DNA of 64,000 nucleotides from Hyphomicrobiales bacterium. GTDB taxonomy: Bacteria; Pseudomonadota; Alphaproteobacteria; Rhizobiales; Xanthobacteraceae. The stretch lies in NCBI GenBank assembly GCA_021732215.1, contig JAKFVL010000001.1, forward strand, positions 186,001-250,000, written 5' to 3'. This document shows, piece after piece, positions 26,033-34,288 of this stretch. Positions within the stretch are counted from its first letter, which is position 1, and each line of letters opens with the position of its first letter. The notes below the pieces were generated by a model. That model was given only the letters and a program-made list of their open reading frames with translations. It was not told where the DNA came from and did no database searches. A program made the translations under genes and the position numbers.

Positions 26033-27622
26033 TTACGATTCCTCCACAAACACCTCGTCGCGCTTGCTGCGGATCGACGGCAAAATCGCGATGACAATCA
26101 GCACAAACGACAGCAAAAGCAGCATCGGTGAAATGCAACCTTTGGCGTAGTCGCCGAACGTCAGCGCCGCAATATCGCCGCTCGGCAGCCGCTGTCCGGC
26201 CGGCTGGACGCAGCGCCAGAAGTAGACGCTGGCGTCGCCGCGCGCGATCAGCATGGCTCGGCGCAGGTTTTCTTCCATCAGCGGCCCGAGCACCATTCCG
26301 AGCAGCAACGGCGCCGGTTCGAAATCGTGCTTGATCAGCCAGTATCCCAGCAACCCGAAAATACCGGCGAGGACCACGTCGGTCGGCGCGTTGTTCACCG
26401 AATAAATACCGATGGCGCAGAAAACCACGATGGACGGGAACATCAGCCTGTAGGGCACGCGCAGCAGCCGGACCCAGATGCCGACCAGCGGCAGATTGAT
26501 GATGAGCAGCATCAGGTTGCCGAGCCACATCGAGGCGATCATGCCCCAGACGAGTTCGGGCTGCTTCTGCATCACCTGCGGACCGGGAATGATGCCGTGG
26601 ATGGTCATCGCGCCAACCATCAGCGCCATCACCGCATTCGGCGGAATGCCAAGGGTCAGCAGCGGAATGAACGAGGTCTGCGCAGCGGCGTTGTTGGCGC
26701 TTTCCGGACCGGCCACACCTCTGATGTTTCCGTGTCCGAACGACCGGGGGTTTTTCGAGATCTTTTTCTCGAGTGTGTAGGCCGCGAAGGATGCGATCAC
26801 CGCGCCGCCGCCCGGCAGGATGCCGAGAATTGAGCCGAGCGCCGTGCCGCGAACGATCGCCGGAGCGGATTCTTTCAGGTCTTTTGCCGTAGGCATCAAA
26901 CCTGTGACCTTGTCCTGCACCAAATCACGGTTGGTCGCGCTGCCGGCATCAAGATTGCGGATAATTTCGGCGAAGCCGAACAGGCCCATGGCCACCGTGG
27001 CGAAGCCGAGACCGTCGGCGAGTTCGGGAATGTTGAAAGCCATGCGCGAAGCGCCGGTCTCGATATCGGAGCCGACCATCGACAGCAGCAAGCCGAGCAC
27101 GATCATCGCGATCGCCTTCAGGACCGAACCTTTCGCGAGAACCACCGCGAAGATCAGGCCCAGCACCATCAGCGAGAAATATTCAGCCGGGCCGAATGCC
27201 AGCGCGAGCTTGGTCAGGGGCGCGCCGAGCAATGCGATCAGGACCGTCGCAACACATCCTGCAAAGAACGAACCGATCGCCGCAATCGCCAGCGCCGGAC
27301 CGGCGCGGCCTTTCTTCGCCATCGCGTGACCGTCCAGCGCGGTGACGACGGAACCAGCCTCTCCGGGGATGTTGACCAGAATCGACGTCGTGGAGCCGCC
27401 GTACTGCGCGCCGTAATAAATGCCGGCGAGCATGATCAGCGCGCCGACCGGCGGCAGACCAAAGGTGATCGGCAACAACATCGCGACCGTCGCGATCGTG
27501 CCGATGCCTGGAAGCACGCCGACCAGCGTGCCGACCAACGCGCCAACGAGACACAATCCCAGATTTACCGGCGAGGCAGCGACCGAAAACCCGAGAGCGA
27601 GGTTGGAAAGAATCTCTTGCAT
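26033..27622 (-). CDS. tctA: Tripartite tricarboxylate transporter large membrane subunit
   Basis: The 529-residue protein has about 12 membrane helices and the TctA signature near the N-terminus (LVGALVGTLVGVLPGIGTI, then YYGAQYGGSTTSILVNIPGE). It is the transport channel of the sodium- or proton-driven TTT system. Neighbours on the same strand are tctB (7 bases upstream) and tctC downstream, so the complete transporter is present. The substrate is not shown. Confidence 0.95.
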   Translation of the reverse strand: MQEILSNLALGFSVAASPVNLGLCLVGALVGTLVGVLPGIGTIATVAMLLPITFGLPPVGALIMLAGIYYGAQYGGSTTSILVNIPGEAGSVVTALDGHAMAKKGRAGPALAIAAIGSFFAGCVATVLIALLGAPLTKLALAFGPAEYFSLMVLGLIFAVVLAKGSVLKAIAMIVLGLLLSMVGSDIETGASRMAFNIPELADGLGFATVAMGLFGFAEIIRNLDAGSATNRDLVQDKVTGLMPTAKDLKESAPAIVRGTALGSILGILPGGGAVIASFAAYTLEKKISKNPRSFGHGNIRGVAGPESANNAAAQTSFIPLLTLGIPPNAVMALMVGAMTIHGIIPGPQVMQKQPELVWGMIASMWLGNLMLLIINLPLVGIWVRLLRVPYRLMFPSIVVFCAIGIYSVNNAPTDVVLAGIFGLLGYWLIKHDFEPAPLLLGMVLGPLMEENLRRAMLIARGDASVYFWRCVQPAGQRLPSGDIAALTFGDYAKGCISPMLLLLSFVLIVIAILPSIRSKRDEVFVEES

Positions 27623-27629
27623 TGCAACC

Positions 27630-28130
27630 TCACTGAATCAGGAAGCGCGGCCAGAGCTGCAACGGCAGTCCGAGCGCATAAGGAAACAGCAGGCTGCAAA
27701 ACAGCGTGAGGCACGCACCGACGATTGCGGCCTCGACCCACTTCGTCTCGTCCGATCCCATCGCCGCGATCATGAAACTCAGGAAGGCGGTGACCACGAG
27801 CCCGAGCGGGCGGATCATGATGGCAAAAGCCAGAATGGCCAGCGAGACGAAGAACGGGCCGCGCACGCCGTATTTTTGCAGCGAGGGCCCATCGGTCAAC
27901 AGGCCGGTTATCGCGATGCCGCCACCGAGAAAGAACAGCAATGCGGAGAACAGCCGCGGTGCGGTTCCGGGGCCGAACGTAAATCCGCGCATCCCCTGAA
28001 GATCGCTGCTCGCCCAGTATGCGAAGGCTGCGATCGCCATCAAAGCGAGGCCGCCGAAGAAATCCTGCGGCGACTTGATGAACGATAGCAAACCCGATTT
28101 GCCAGGCGACGGACCTGTTGCGTCAGTCAT
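27630..28130 (-). CDS. tctB: Tripartite tricarboxylate transporter small membrane subunit
   Basis: The 166-residue protein has four predicted helices (for example FFGGLALMAIAAFAYWASS and FLSFMIAAMGS), as in TctB. The sequence is poorly conserved in this family, so the call rests on size, topology and position 7 bases before tctA. Start ATG 28130 gives the usual short cytoplasmic N-terminus. The cluster order tctB-tctA-tctC places the binding protein last. Confidence 0.88.
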   Translation of the reverse strand: MTDATGPSPGKSGLLSFIKSPQDFFGGLALMAIAAFAYWASSDLQGMRGFTFGPGTAPRLFSALLFFLGGGIAITGLLTDGPSLQKYGVRGPFFVSLAILAFAIMIRPLGLVVTAFLSFMIAAMGSDETKWVEAAIVGACLTLFCSLLFPYALGLPLQLWPRFLIQ

Positions 28131-28207
28131 GAATGTCCCCTCCACAGCCAACTGTGGCGTGCGTTTCTTGCGAGCCGGGTCGGCTAACGCCCGATCTTTG
28201 CTCCTGC

Positions 28208-28310
28208 CTAGCGATTTTTGTCAGACAACGCCAGCAAAACCAAAACCCCGCCCGCCGCAAGCAGCCATAAGGGATCGAGTTTGGTGGCAACCGCCAGCAT
28301 TGCTGCAGCG
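28208..28310 (-). pseudogene. Remnant of a second chromate-transporter 3' end
   Basis: The minus strand reads AMLAVATKLDPLWLLAAGG followed by VLVLLALSDKNR and a TAG stop. The intact gene just upstream ends VAFASKLNPIWLLAAGG plus MLGLAGLV. The two match strongly in protein and partly in nucleotides, with most differences at third codon positions. The fragment is in another reading frame than the intact gene and has no start. It looks like the leftover 3' end of another chrA allele. Confidence 0.75.
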
Positions 28311-28316
28311 CCACGT

Positions 28317-28850
28317 CTAGACCAAACCGGCGAGGCCAAGCATGCCACCTGCGGCCAGCAACCAGATCGGGTTGAGTTTGCTTGCGAAAGCCACAGTGGC
28401 GGCCACGAGTGTAACGGCTGCGGCAACAACCGTCCGGTCTGCAGTTTGGGCGAGGATCAGCCCGCTCGCGCACATAAGGCCTATAGATAAAGGTACGAGC
28501 GCTGCCTGTAGAATCCTCGGCCATTCCGATTGCGCCGAACGCTGCAAGCGGCGGCTCACAATATAGGCAACGATTGCCGACGGACCGCACATCGCGGCCG
28601 TCGCCACCAGTCCGCCCGCGATACCGGCAACGTGATAGCCGATCAGGGTGACGATCAGCACGTTCGGGCCGGGCGAGAGCTGCGAGATCGCGAACATGTC
28701 TGCGAACTGCGCGTCGGTCATCCATTGCCGGACATCGACGGCGACGCGATGCATTTCCGGAATGGCGGAATTGGCCCCGCCGATCGCAAGCAGCGACATC
28801 AGGGCGAATGTCCATGCGATGGTGACAAGCGTTCCGACCGGCGCGATCAT
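28317..28850 (-). CDS. Chromate transporter, C-terminal-type half
   Basis: The 177-residue membrane protein contains one CHR domain: MSLLAIGGANSAIPEMHRVA and AISQLSPGPNVLIVTLIGYH. Split CHR proteins act as pairs of short subunits that together resemble one long ChrA, exporting chromate or related oxyanions. Its ATG overlaps the stop of the upstream half as ATGA, so translation is coupled. The last 30 or so codons have a diverged duplicate directly downstream, so the present 3' end may have come from recombination. Confidence 0.87.
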   Translation of the reverse strand: MIAPVGTLVTIAWTFALMSLLAIGGANSAIPEMHRVAVDVRQWMTDAQFADMFAISQLSPGPNVLIVTLIGYHVAGIAGGLVATAAMCGPSAIVAYIVSRRLQRSAQSEWPRILQAALVPLSIGLMCASGLILAQTADRTVVAAAVTLVAATVAFASKLNPIWLLAAGGMLGLAGLV

Positions 28851-29449
28851 GCCGTCCCCCGCGTGCGTATCCATGCTGTCAGCGCAATGCTGATCGGGAT
28901 CGACACCAGCAGCACGGCTGGCAGCGGTAACCGCAGCAGGCCCACAGCCGCGAACACAGCGAACAGCAACACAAGCGCCACCGGATCGCGCTGCTTCAGC
29001 AACGGCAGCATCATTTTTGCGATCACCGCGAGAAACAGGCCGACCGCGGCACAGGTGATGCCCGCGAGGGTGCGCTGGATCGCATCGATCTGACCGTAAT
29101 GCGCGTAGATGGCCGCGAGCGCGGTCACGATCGCGGCCGGCGGACCGACGAGACCGAAAAACGCCGCGACGGCGCCGGGGATGCCGCCAAAGCGCGAGCC
29201 AAAAACGACCGACAGGTTGACGATGTTCGGACCCGGCAGGAAGTGACACAGGGCGAAGGCTTCGTTGAATTCCTCCGCCGTCATCCAGCGGTGCTTCTCG
29301 ACCATGGCGCGGCGCGCAAACACCAGCACGCCGCCGAAGCCCGCCAGCGACATCTTGGCAAAGGCCAGAAACAGCTCCATCAGGCCCGGCGGCTCGACCG
29401 CAAGGCGATCCGGTGCGGCCGATCCATCAGACGGCGATTCTGTCAGCAT
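28847..29449 (-). CDS. Chromate transporter, N-terminal-type half
   Basis: The 200-residue protein has one CHR domain with LAFAKMSLAGFGGVLVFARR, the CHFLPGPNIVNLSVVFGSRF signature and about six helices. Paired with the gene at 28317-28850 it forms a two-subunit (short-chain) ChrA transporter. The physiological substrate may be chromate, sulfate-like anions or another compound. ATG 29449 begins a hydrophilic 35-residue N-terminus before the first helix. The gene is convergent with nothing and divergent from the tmRNA gene. Confidence 0.87.
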   Translation of the reverse strand: MLTESPSDGSAAPDRLAVEPPGLMELFLAFAKMSLAGFGGVLVFARRAMVEKHRWMTAEEFNEAFALCHFLPGPNIVNLSVVFGSRFGGIPGAVAAFFGLVGPPAAIVTALAAIYAHYGQIDAIQRTLAGITCAAVGLFLAVIAKMMLPLLKQRDPVALVLLFAVFAAVGLLRLPLPAVLLVSIPISIALTAWIRTRGTA

Positions 29450-29527
29450 CTCTTGGGGCTTAAGGCAGCGGCTGCGGCAATCCAACCGGTTTCGTCAAAG
29501 GCACTTTTTTCTTCACCCTTTGCCACC

Positions 29528-29533
29528 TATATT
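29528..29533 (+). promoter_or_regulatory. Possible -10 box of ssrA
   Basis: TATATT lies 7 bases before a G-C hairpin with a TTCG loop (29540-29553) that would form the 5' end of the tmRNA precursor. I cannot see a good -35 hexamer at 17 bases, so this is only a position-based suggestion. Confidence 0.4.
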
Positions 29534-29539
29534 AAGAGT

Positions 29540-29905
29540 GCCGGTTCGCCGGCTATGGAAATAAATGGCCGTCGTAATAAACCATTCGGACCCGGGGGCA
29601 GCACCCGGCGCCTCCACCAAAGCTCACAAGGCATGATCGCGAAAAGTGGATACCGGTTTTCGGATCATATCATGCCCAAAAGTGAGTTTTGGCGGGGGCG
29701 AAACAGGATCGACGAGGGCGTAAAGGGCTCGCTTTTTCTCGGTATGGTTCCGCCGTTATCGGGCTATGCAATAGTTGCAAACGACAACTATGCTCCGGTT
29801 GCTCAGGCCGCTTAAGCGGTTTGAAAAACCAAGTCTAAAGTCCTGACGGGTTAAGCTCCGTTTGGCGGGGTTCGGAGGCACCTGGCAACAGAAGCCTCCA
29901 CTTTA
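29540..29905 (+). ncRNA. ssrA: Circularly permuted two-piece tmRNA
   Basis: The acceptor piece comes first and ends at 29619: a T-arm-like stem CCGGG/CCCGG (29592-29608), then CGCCTCC and ACCA. The coding piece starts at 29694 with GGGGGCG AAACAGGATCGACG, matching the usual tmRNA 5' end, and its first seven bases pair with CGCCTCC. The tag frame follows AATAGTT with resume codon GCA at 29777 and encodes ANDNYAPVAQAA, ending TAA at 29813-29815. Further GC-rich hairpins, including GGAGGC/GCCTCC, end near 29905; both outer ends are approximate. The 74-base intervening segment (29620-29693) should be removed during processing. The RNA rescues stalled ribosomes. sspB lies directly downstream. A 47-codon frame here is not a protein gene. 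Confidence 0.95.
29631..29675. repeat. Palindromic repeat inside the tmRNA intervening segment
   Basis: The sequence gcatgatcgcgaaaagtgga followed by taccggttttcggatcat and atcatgc is a copy of the family at 13916-13962 and 16184-16229. It makes up most of the spacer between the acceptor and coding pieces. The flanks ctcac (29623-29627) and gtgag (29681-29685) extend the hairpin. Confidence 0.85.
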
Positions 29906-30055
29906 TTTCCGATTCCCGATTGCGACTGACGATAATTGGACACGCTTTCCTTGCATGTCTTTAATTGGGCATGCCTCGCGGTTCTGGCTGACCTCGCTCG
30001 CCGGGCACGCTAGGATCACCGCAATACGAGTCGCGCACCGGACGCGGCCTAACCG

Positions 30056-30568
30056 ATGGACTACGCGATGCCGACCGACCATATCCGTTATGATGTTCTT
30101 GCGCGCGAAGCGCTGCGCGGCGTGCTGCGGCAGGTGCTGAAGGACGCTGCGGAACACGGGCTGCCGGGCGAGCATCATTTCTACATTACGTTCCTGTCCA
30201 AAGCCGACGGCGTCAAACTCTCGCCGCGCCTGCTCGCGCAGTACCCGGAAGAAATGACGGTGATCCTGCAGCACCAGTTTTGGGACATGCAGGTGACCGA
30301 CGATCGTTTCGAGGTCGGTTTGTCGTTCGGCGGCGTCTCGGAAAAACTTGTCGTGCCGTTCAACGCGATCAAGAGTTTCTTCGATCCATCGGTGCAATTC
30401 GGCTTGCAGTTCGAACCGTCCGAACAGGCCGCGGCGGCCGGCGGGCTGATCGATCCGAAGACGGCAACCACGCCGGTCCCGGCGTCGGCCGACTCCGTAC
30501 CCGAGCGTCCCGCCGGATCTGGCGACGGCGCCGAGGTGGTGCGGCTGGATCGCTTCCGCAAGAAATAA
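30056..30568 (+). CDS. sspB: SspB, ClpXP adaptor for ssrA-tagged proteins
   Basis: The 170-residue protein matches the alphaproteobacterial SspB form: HIRYDVLAREALRGVLRQVL, EHHFYITFLSKADGVKLSPR, FWDMQVTDDRFEVGLSFGG and a variable Ala/Pro-rich linker from about residue 130. The C-terminal peptide VVRLDRFRKK is the expected ClpX-binding tail. SspB binds the ssrA tag and hands tagged proteins to ClpXP. The gene lies about 150 bases after the tmRNA gene on the same strand. A start at the internal ATG 30068 (MPTDHIRYD) is an equally good choice. Confidence 0.95.
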   Translation: MDYAMPTDHIRYDVLAREALRGVLRQVLKDAAEHGLPGEHHFYITFLSKADGVKLSPRLLAQYPEEMTVILQHQFWDMQVTDDRFEVGLSFGGVSEKLVVPFNAIKSFFDPSVQFGLQFEPSEQAAAAGGLIDPKTATTPVPASADSVPERPAGSGDGAEVVRLDRFRKK

Positions 30569-30710
30569 TCGCGCGCGCATCCGGTGCCGCGCGTCCCATG
30601 CCGCGCCGGCTTGAGCTATTCCAGACCTTGCACGTACGGTTGAGCGTTGTGACCGGACGCATTTTGCGTTCAGGCATGCCTCGCGAACGATCCATTCAAC
30701 GGTGAGCATC

Positions 30711-32129
30711 ATGGCCAGGAAGTCTGCACCCAGCGGCAACACGAAAACCCGCACCGAAACCGACACCTTCGGGCCGATCGACGTCGCCGACGACCGGCTA
30801 TGGGGCGCGCAAACCCAGCGCTCGCTTGAGAATTTCCGGATCGGCACCGAACGGATTCCGCTCCCCCTCATCCGCGCGCTCGCAATCGTCAAGCTCGCCG
30901 CCGCGAAGACCAATCTCGACCTCAAGCTGATCGACAAACGCCGGGCCGATGCAATCATGCGTGCGGCAACTGAAGTGATCGACGGATTGCACGACGATCA
31001 ATTTCCGCTGGTGGTATGGCAGACCGGCTCCGGCACCCAGAGCAACATGAATCTCAACGAAGTGATCTCGAACCGCGCCAACGAAATTCTCGGCGGCAAG
31101 CGCGGGACCAAGACGCCGGTTCATCCCAACGATCACGTCAACATGAGCCAGTCGTCCAACGACAGCTTCCCCACCGCGATGCATATCGCAGCGACGATGC
31201 GCATCGTGCACGATCTGCTGCCCGCGCTCTCCCATCTCCACGCTGCGTTAAAGAAGAAAGAGAAGGCGTTCGCAAAAATCGTGAAGATCGGCCGCACCCA
31301 CACCCAGGACGCGACGCCATTGACACTCGGTCAGGAATTTTCCGGCTACGCCGCTCAATTGGAAAACGGTATCGGCCGATTGAAGTTTGCGACCAAGGAA
31401 CTTCACCCGCTGGCGCAAGGCGGCACGGCCGTCGGCACCGGCCTCAATGCGAAGCCGCAGTTCGCGAAGCAGTTCGCGAAACACGCCGCGGCGATCACCA
31501 AGCTCCCGTTCGTCACTGCACCCAACAAGTTCGAAGCGCTCGCTGCCAACGACGCATTTGTTTTTGTTCATGGCACGATCGAATCGATCGCGACTGCTTT
31601 GTTCAAGATCGCGAACGACATCAGGCTTCTGGGCTCGGGGCCGCGGTCGGGCCTTGGCGAACTGATCCTGCCGGAAAACGAGCCGGGCTCGTCGATCATG
31701 CCGGGCAAGGTCAATCCGACGCAGTGCGAAGCGATGACGATGGTGTGCTGCCAGATCTTCGGCAACCAAACGACACTGAGTGTAGCTGCGAGCCAGGGTC
31801 ACTTCGAGTTGAATGTCTACAAGCCGGTATTGGCAAATGCGATACTACAATCGGTTCGGCTTATGACCGATGCGGCACGCTCGTTCACCGATCATTGCGT
31901 TGTCGGCATTACAGCGAACGAGACAAGAATTCGTGATCTGATGCAGCGATCGCTGATGTTGGTTACTGCACTCGCGCCGAAGATAGGGTATGATAATGCA
32001 GCCAAGGTCGCCAAAACGGCGCACGCCAATGGCACGACGTTGAAAGAAGAAGCTGTTCGTCTCGGGTTCGTGACCGACGCGGAATTCGACCGTCTTGTCA
32101 GGCCGGAGAAAATGATTCGCCCAGGATAA
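30711..32129 (+). CDS. fumC: Class II fumarate hydratase
   Basis: The 472-residue enzyme interconverts fumarate and malate in the TCA cycle and needs no iron-sulfur cluster. [36 protein letters not shown] and the family signature [15 protein letters not shown] (about residue 326) are present. ATG 30711 follows GGTGAG at good spacing; GTG 30702 is possible. From about 31780 to the end the gene uses codons such as ATA, CTA, GTA and AGA that are rare in its first two thirds, which suggests a mosaic gene. Confidence 0.96.
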   Translation: MARKSAPSGNTKTRTETDTFGPIDVADDRLWGAQTQRSLENFRIGTERIPLPLIRALAIVKLAAAKTNLDLKLIDKRRADAIMRAATEVIDGLHDDQFPLVVWQTGSGTQSNMNLNEVISNRANEILGGKRGTKTPVHPNDHVNMSQSSNDSFPTAMHIAATMRIVHDLLPALSHLHAALKKKEKAFAKIVKIGRTHTQDATPLTLGQEFSGYAAQLENGIGRLKFATKELHPLAQGGTAVGTGLNAKPQFAKQFAKHAAAITKLPFVTAPNKFEALAANDAFVFVHGTIESIATALFKIANDIRLLGSGPRSGLGELILPENEPGSSIMPGKVNPTQCEAMTMVCCQIFGNQTTLSVAASQGHFELNVYKPVLANAILQSVRLMTDAARSFTDHCVVGITANETRIRDLMQRSLMLVTALAPKIGYDNAAKVAKTAHANGTTLKEEAVRLGFVTDAEFDRLVRPEKMIRPG

Positions 32130-32367
32130 GGACTTAAGCAGTTTCGTCTGCCGGTCGCCGACGAATCAGAGCTTTTATTCTGAACCTGCGCGACTGCGTT
32201 CACGGAAATGTTGAAACGACGCGATCGGAGACGGTCGCACGGTCGAGTGATTTTCTTCGGGCATCCAATTCATCATCTGGCCCGAGGAAAAATTGCGGTT
32301 AACGCAGAGCGCCGGGAAACATCGGCCTGTTTGTACCGTAATGATCAGACGACGTTTCGGGGGAATC
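32130..32367. other. Lower-GC intergenic stretch after fumC
   Basis: These 238 bases have the same relaxed composition as the end of fumC. I see no terminator hairpin with a T-run, no repeat of the families found elsewhere and no RNA gene. The next gene (32368) is preceded by a GGGGGA Shine-Dalgarno. Confidence 0.45.
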
Positions 32368-32556
32368 ATGAATCAAGTGGTCAACCTCAACCGCGTCCGG
32401 AAGCGAAGCAAGCGCGACACGGAGGCCAAACAGGCCGCTGCCAATCGCGCAAGTTTCGGCAGAACCAAAGCGGAGCGTGAGGCCGATGTGCGACGCGAAC
32501 AACGGCTTCGCGATCTCCACGGGCAGCACAAGATAAAGAGTGGGGATGAAGCATGA
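32368..32556 (+). CDS. DUF4169-type small basic protein
   Basis: The 62-residue highly charged protein starts MNQVVNLNRVRKRSKRDTEA and continues with a long Arg/Lys/Glu-rich helix (FGRTKAEREADVRREQRL). This fits DUF4169, a small family of unknown function in alphaproteobacteria. Its stop overlaps the start of the ribbon-helix-helix gene as ATGA, so the two are translationally coupled. The charge suggests nucleic-acid or protein binding, which is inference only. Confidence 0.75.
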   Translation: MNQVVNLNRVRKRSKRDTEAKQAAANRASFGRTKAEREADVRREQRLRDLHGQHKIKSGDEA

Positions 32557-32852
32557 AGTCGCCGGTGGTGAAACGTTCCATCGTAGTCGCAGGCCATAAA
32601 ACCAGCGTGAGCCTCGAAGAGGCTTTCTGGAATGGCATGAAGGAAATCTCGGGCCAGCGCACTCTGACGCTGTCCGAACTGGTCGGTGAAATCGACGGCG
32701 CGCGGACCCAGGGCAACCTGTCGTCAGCGATCCGGCTTTTTGTTCTCGATCATTTCCGCGCCCGCGCCAACTCGATCGAAACGATCGACGGCAGCAGCGC
32801 GCGCGAGATCAGCATCGTCCATGCCGAGAATCCTTGTTTGCCGGCTGGATAG
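32553..32852 (+). CDS. Ribbon-helix-helix domain protein, copy 1
   Basis: The 99-residue protein carries a ribbon-helix-helix fold of the RHH_4 type: VVKRSIVVAGHKTSVSLEEA gives the beta strand and first helix, and NLSSAIRLFVLDHFRARA the last helix. Such proteins bind DNA as dimers; this subfamily is common in alphaproteobacteria and has no assigned target. It is coupled to the DUF4169 gene and has a paralogue at 33092-33427. Confidence 0.8.
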   Translation: MKSPVVKRSIVVAGHKTSVSLEEAFWNGMKEISGQRTLTLSELVGEIDGARTQGNLSSAIRLFVLDHFRARANSIETIDGSSAREISIVHAENPCLPAG

Positions 32853-33091
32853 CCTCGACTTGGAAGGCCCGCCTGCAGTCTTGCTTGCGGGTTCTGCTTA
32901 AGGACTTTGCCGAATTACGCCGATACGGCGATTTGGCTAGAGTACACCCCTGACTTGGCGGGTAGCCTCGGCGGCGTCATATTTCGATATGGCGCCGCAG
33001 AGGCTCCTGACATCACGTAGATCGCTGCTCGCGCGGACGTCCGGTAGCAATGCCGATGCGGCCGCTGACGAATGGCCGGTTCGGGGGCGGA

Positions 33092-33427
33092 ATGACGACA
33101 CACGACAATCTGGATGCCGACAGCTGCGCCACCCCGACAAGGGAATTCGCCGTCGTCAAACGCTCGGTCATCGTCAGCGGGCAGAAGACCAGCGTCAGCC
33201 TCGAAGATGCTTTCTGGACGAGCCTCAAGGACATCGCCTCGAAGCAGGGCTTGAGCCTGTCGCGGCTGCTGGCGGTCATTGACGCTCAGCGCCATACCGC
33301 CAACCTGTCGTCAGCCATCCGGCTCTACGTGCTGGATTACTTCCGCACCCGCGCGACCTGTTCGGTGATGATCGGTGAACGCCGTTTCGTCGCGACACAG
33401 GATATCGCGCCGGTAAGCCCCGCATAG
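33092..33427 (+). CDS. Ribbon-helix-helix domain protein, copy 2
   Basis: The 111-residue protein is a close paralogue of the gene at 32553-32852. VVKRSVIVSGQKTSVSLEDA and NLSSAIRLYVLDYFRTRATC align without gaps to the other copy, and both share the spacing between. It lacks a DUF4169 partner. I chose ATG 33092 (MTTHDNLDAD); the frame is open upstream. Tandem duplication followed by divergence is the likely origin. Confidence 0.75.
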   Translation: MTTHDNLDADSCATPTREFAVVKRSVIVSGQKTSVSLEDAFWTSLKDIASKQGLSLSRLLAVIDAQRHTANLSSAIRLYVLDYFRTRATCSVMIGERRFVATQDIAPVSPA

Positions 33428-33452
33428 CGATCCGCACCCGGCGGCCTTCGCA

Positions 33453-34259
33453 TCACTGCGCGGTCCAGCCGCCATCCACCGGCATCGCCGTCCCCGTGAT
33501 GTTGTGCGCCATCGGGTGGCTGAGCCACAGCGCCAACGCCCCGATTTCCTCCGGCCGCGACGTGCGCAGGCTCGGCTGTTTTTCCGCCAGCAGGCTTGCG
33601 ATCGCGCTCGTGCGGTCGCCGCCGACCTCGGCCTGCCGCGTCGCGACCTGCGGTTCGATGATTGCGGTCTCGGTCCAGCCCGGACAGATGCAGTTCACGG
33701 TCACGCCGCCGCTATCGCGCGATCCTTTCGCCGCATATTCGAGCGCGGCCACCCGCGACAGGCCGACCAGACCGAACTTGGCGGCGACATAGGGCGCCTT
33801 GTTGATCGAGGCGACGAGACCGTGGACCGAGGCGATGTTGATGACGCGCCCGTAACCGCGCTCGCCCATCCTCGGCAGCGCGCGGCGCATGGTGTGGAAC
33901 GCGCCGGACAGATTGACCGCAACGATATCGTCCCAGGTCTGCCGCGTAACCTCCGCGATGCTCGCAGGATGCTGAATGCCTGCATTGTTGACCACGATAT
34001 CCGGCCCGCCCCAGGCCTCGACCGCATCCATCATCGCATCGATCTGCACGGGGTCGCGCATGTCGGCGGCGAAGAAGCGCGCGTCCGCCGCGCCACTGGA
34101 ACGCATGGCGTCGACCGCCACCACCGCTTCTTGCGGCGTCGCCAGTCCGTGAACGCCGATCCGTGCGCCGGCCGACGCCAGTGCGTTCGCGATTGCGAGG
34201 CCAATGCCCTGAATTGAACCGGTGACCAGCGCCGTCCGTCCGTCGAGGAACCTTTCCAT
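33453..34259 (-). CDS. bdhA: Short-chain dehydrogenase, 3-hydroxybutyrate dehydrogenase type
   Basis: The 268-residue SDR has the NAD-binding TGSIQGIG motif, NNAGIQH, and the catalytic Ser (IASVHG) and Tyr-Lys (APYVAAKFG). The INKAPYVAAKFGLVGLSRV stretch and the CICPGWTETAIIEPQV region resemble D-3-hydroxybutyrate dehydrogenases, which convert 3-hydroxybutyrate to acetoacetate in polyhydroxybutyrate and ketone-body use. The substrate call is by similarity and not certain. It lies 29 bases after the AsmA gene on the same strand but seems functionally unrelated. Confidence 0.8.
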   Translation of the reverse strand: MERFLDGRTALVTGSIQGIGLAIANALASAGARIGVHGLATPQEAVVAVDAMRSSGAADARFFAADMRDPVQIDAMMDAVEAWGGPDIVVNNAGIQHPASIAEVTRQTWDDIVAVNLSGAFHTMRRALPRMGERGYGRVINIASVHGLVASINKAPYVAAKFGLVGLSRVAALEYAAKGSRDSGGVTVNCICPGWTETAIIEPQVATRQAEVGGDRTSAIASLLAEKQPSLRTSRPEEIGALALWLSHPMAHNITGTAMPVDGGWTAQ

Positions 34260-34288
34260 CTCCGCCCCTTGAGTCTTTTCTGATTGTT

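Noticed and set aside
29672-29815. A 47-codon open frame ending VANDNYAPVAQAA
   Set aside because: It is the coding piece of tmRNA; only the last 12 codons are translated, as the proteolysis tag, after the resume codon.
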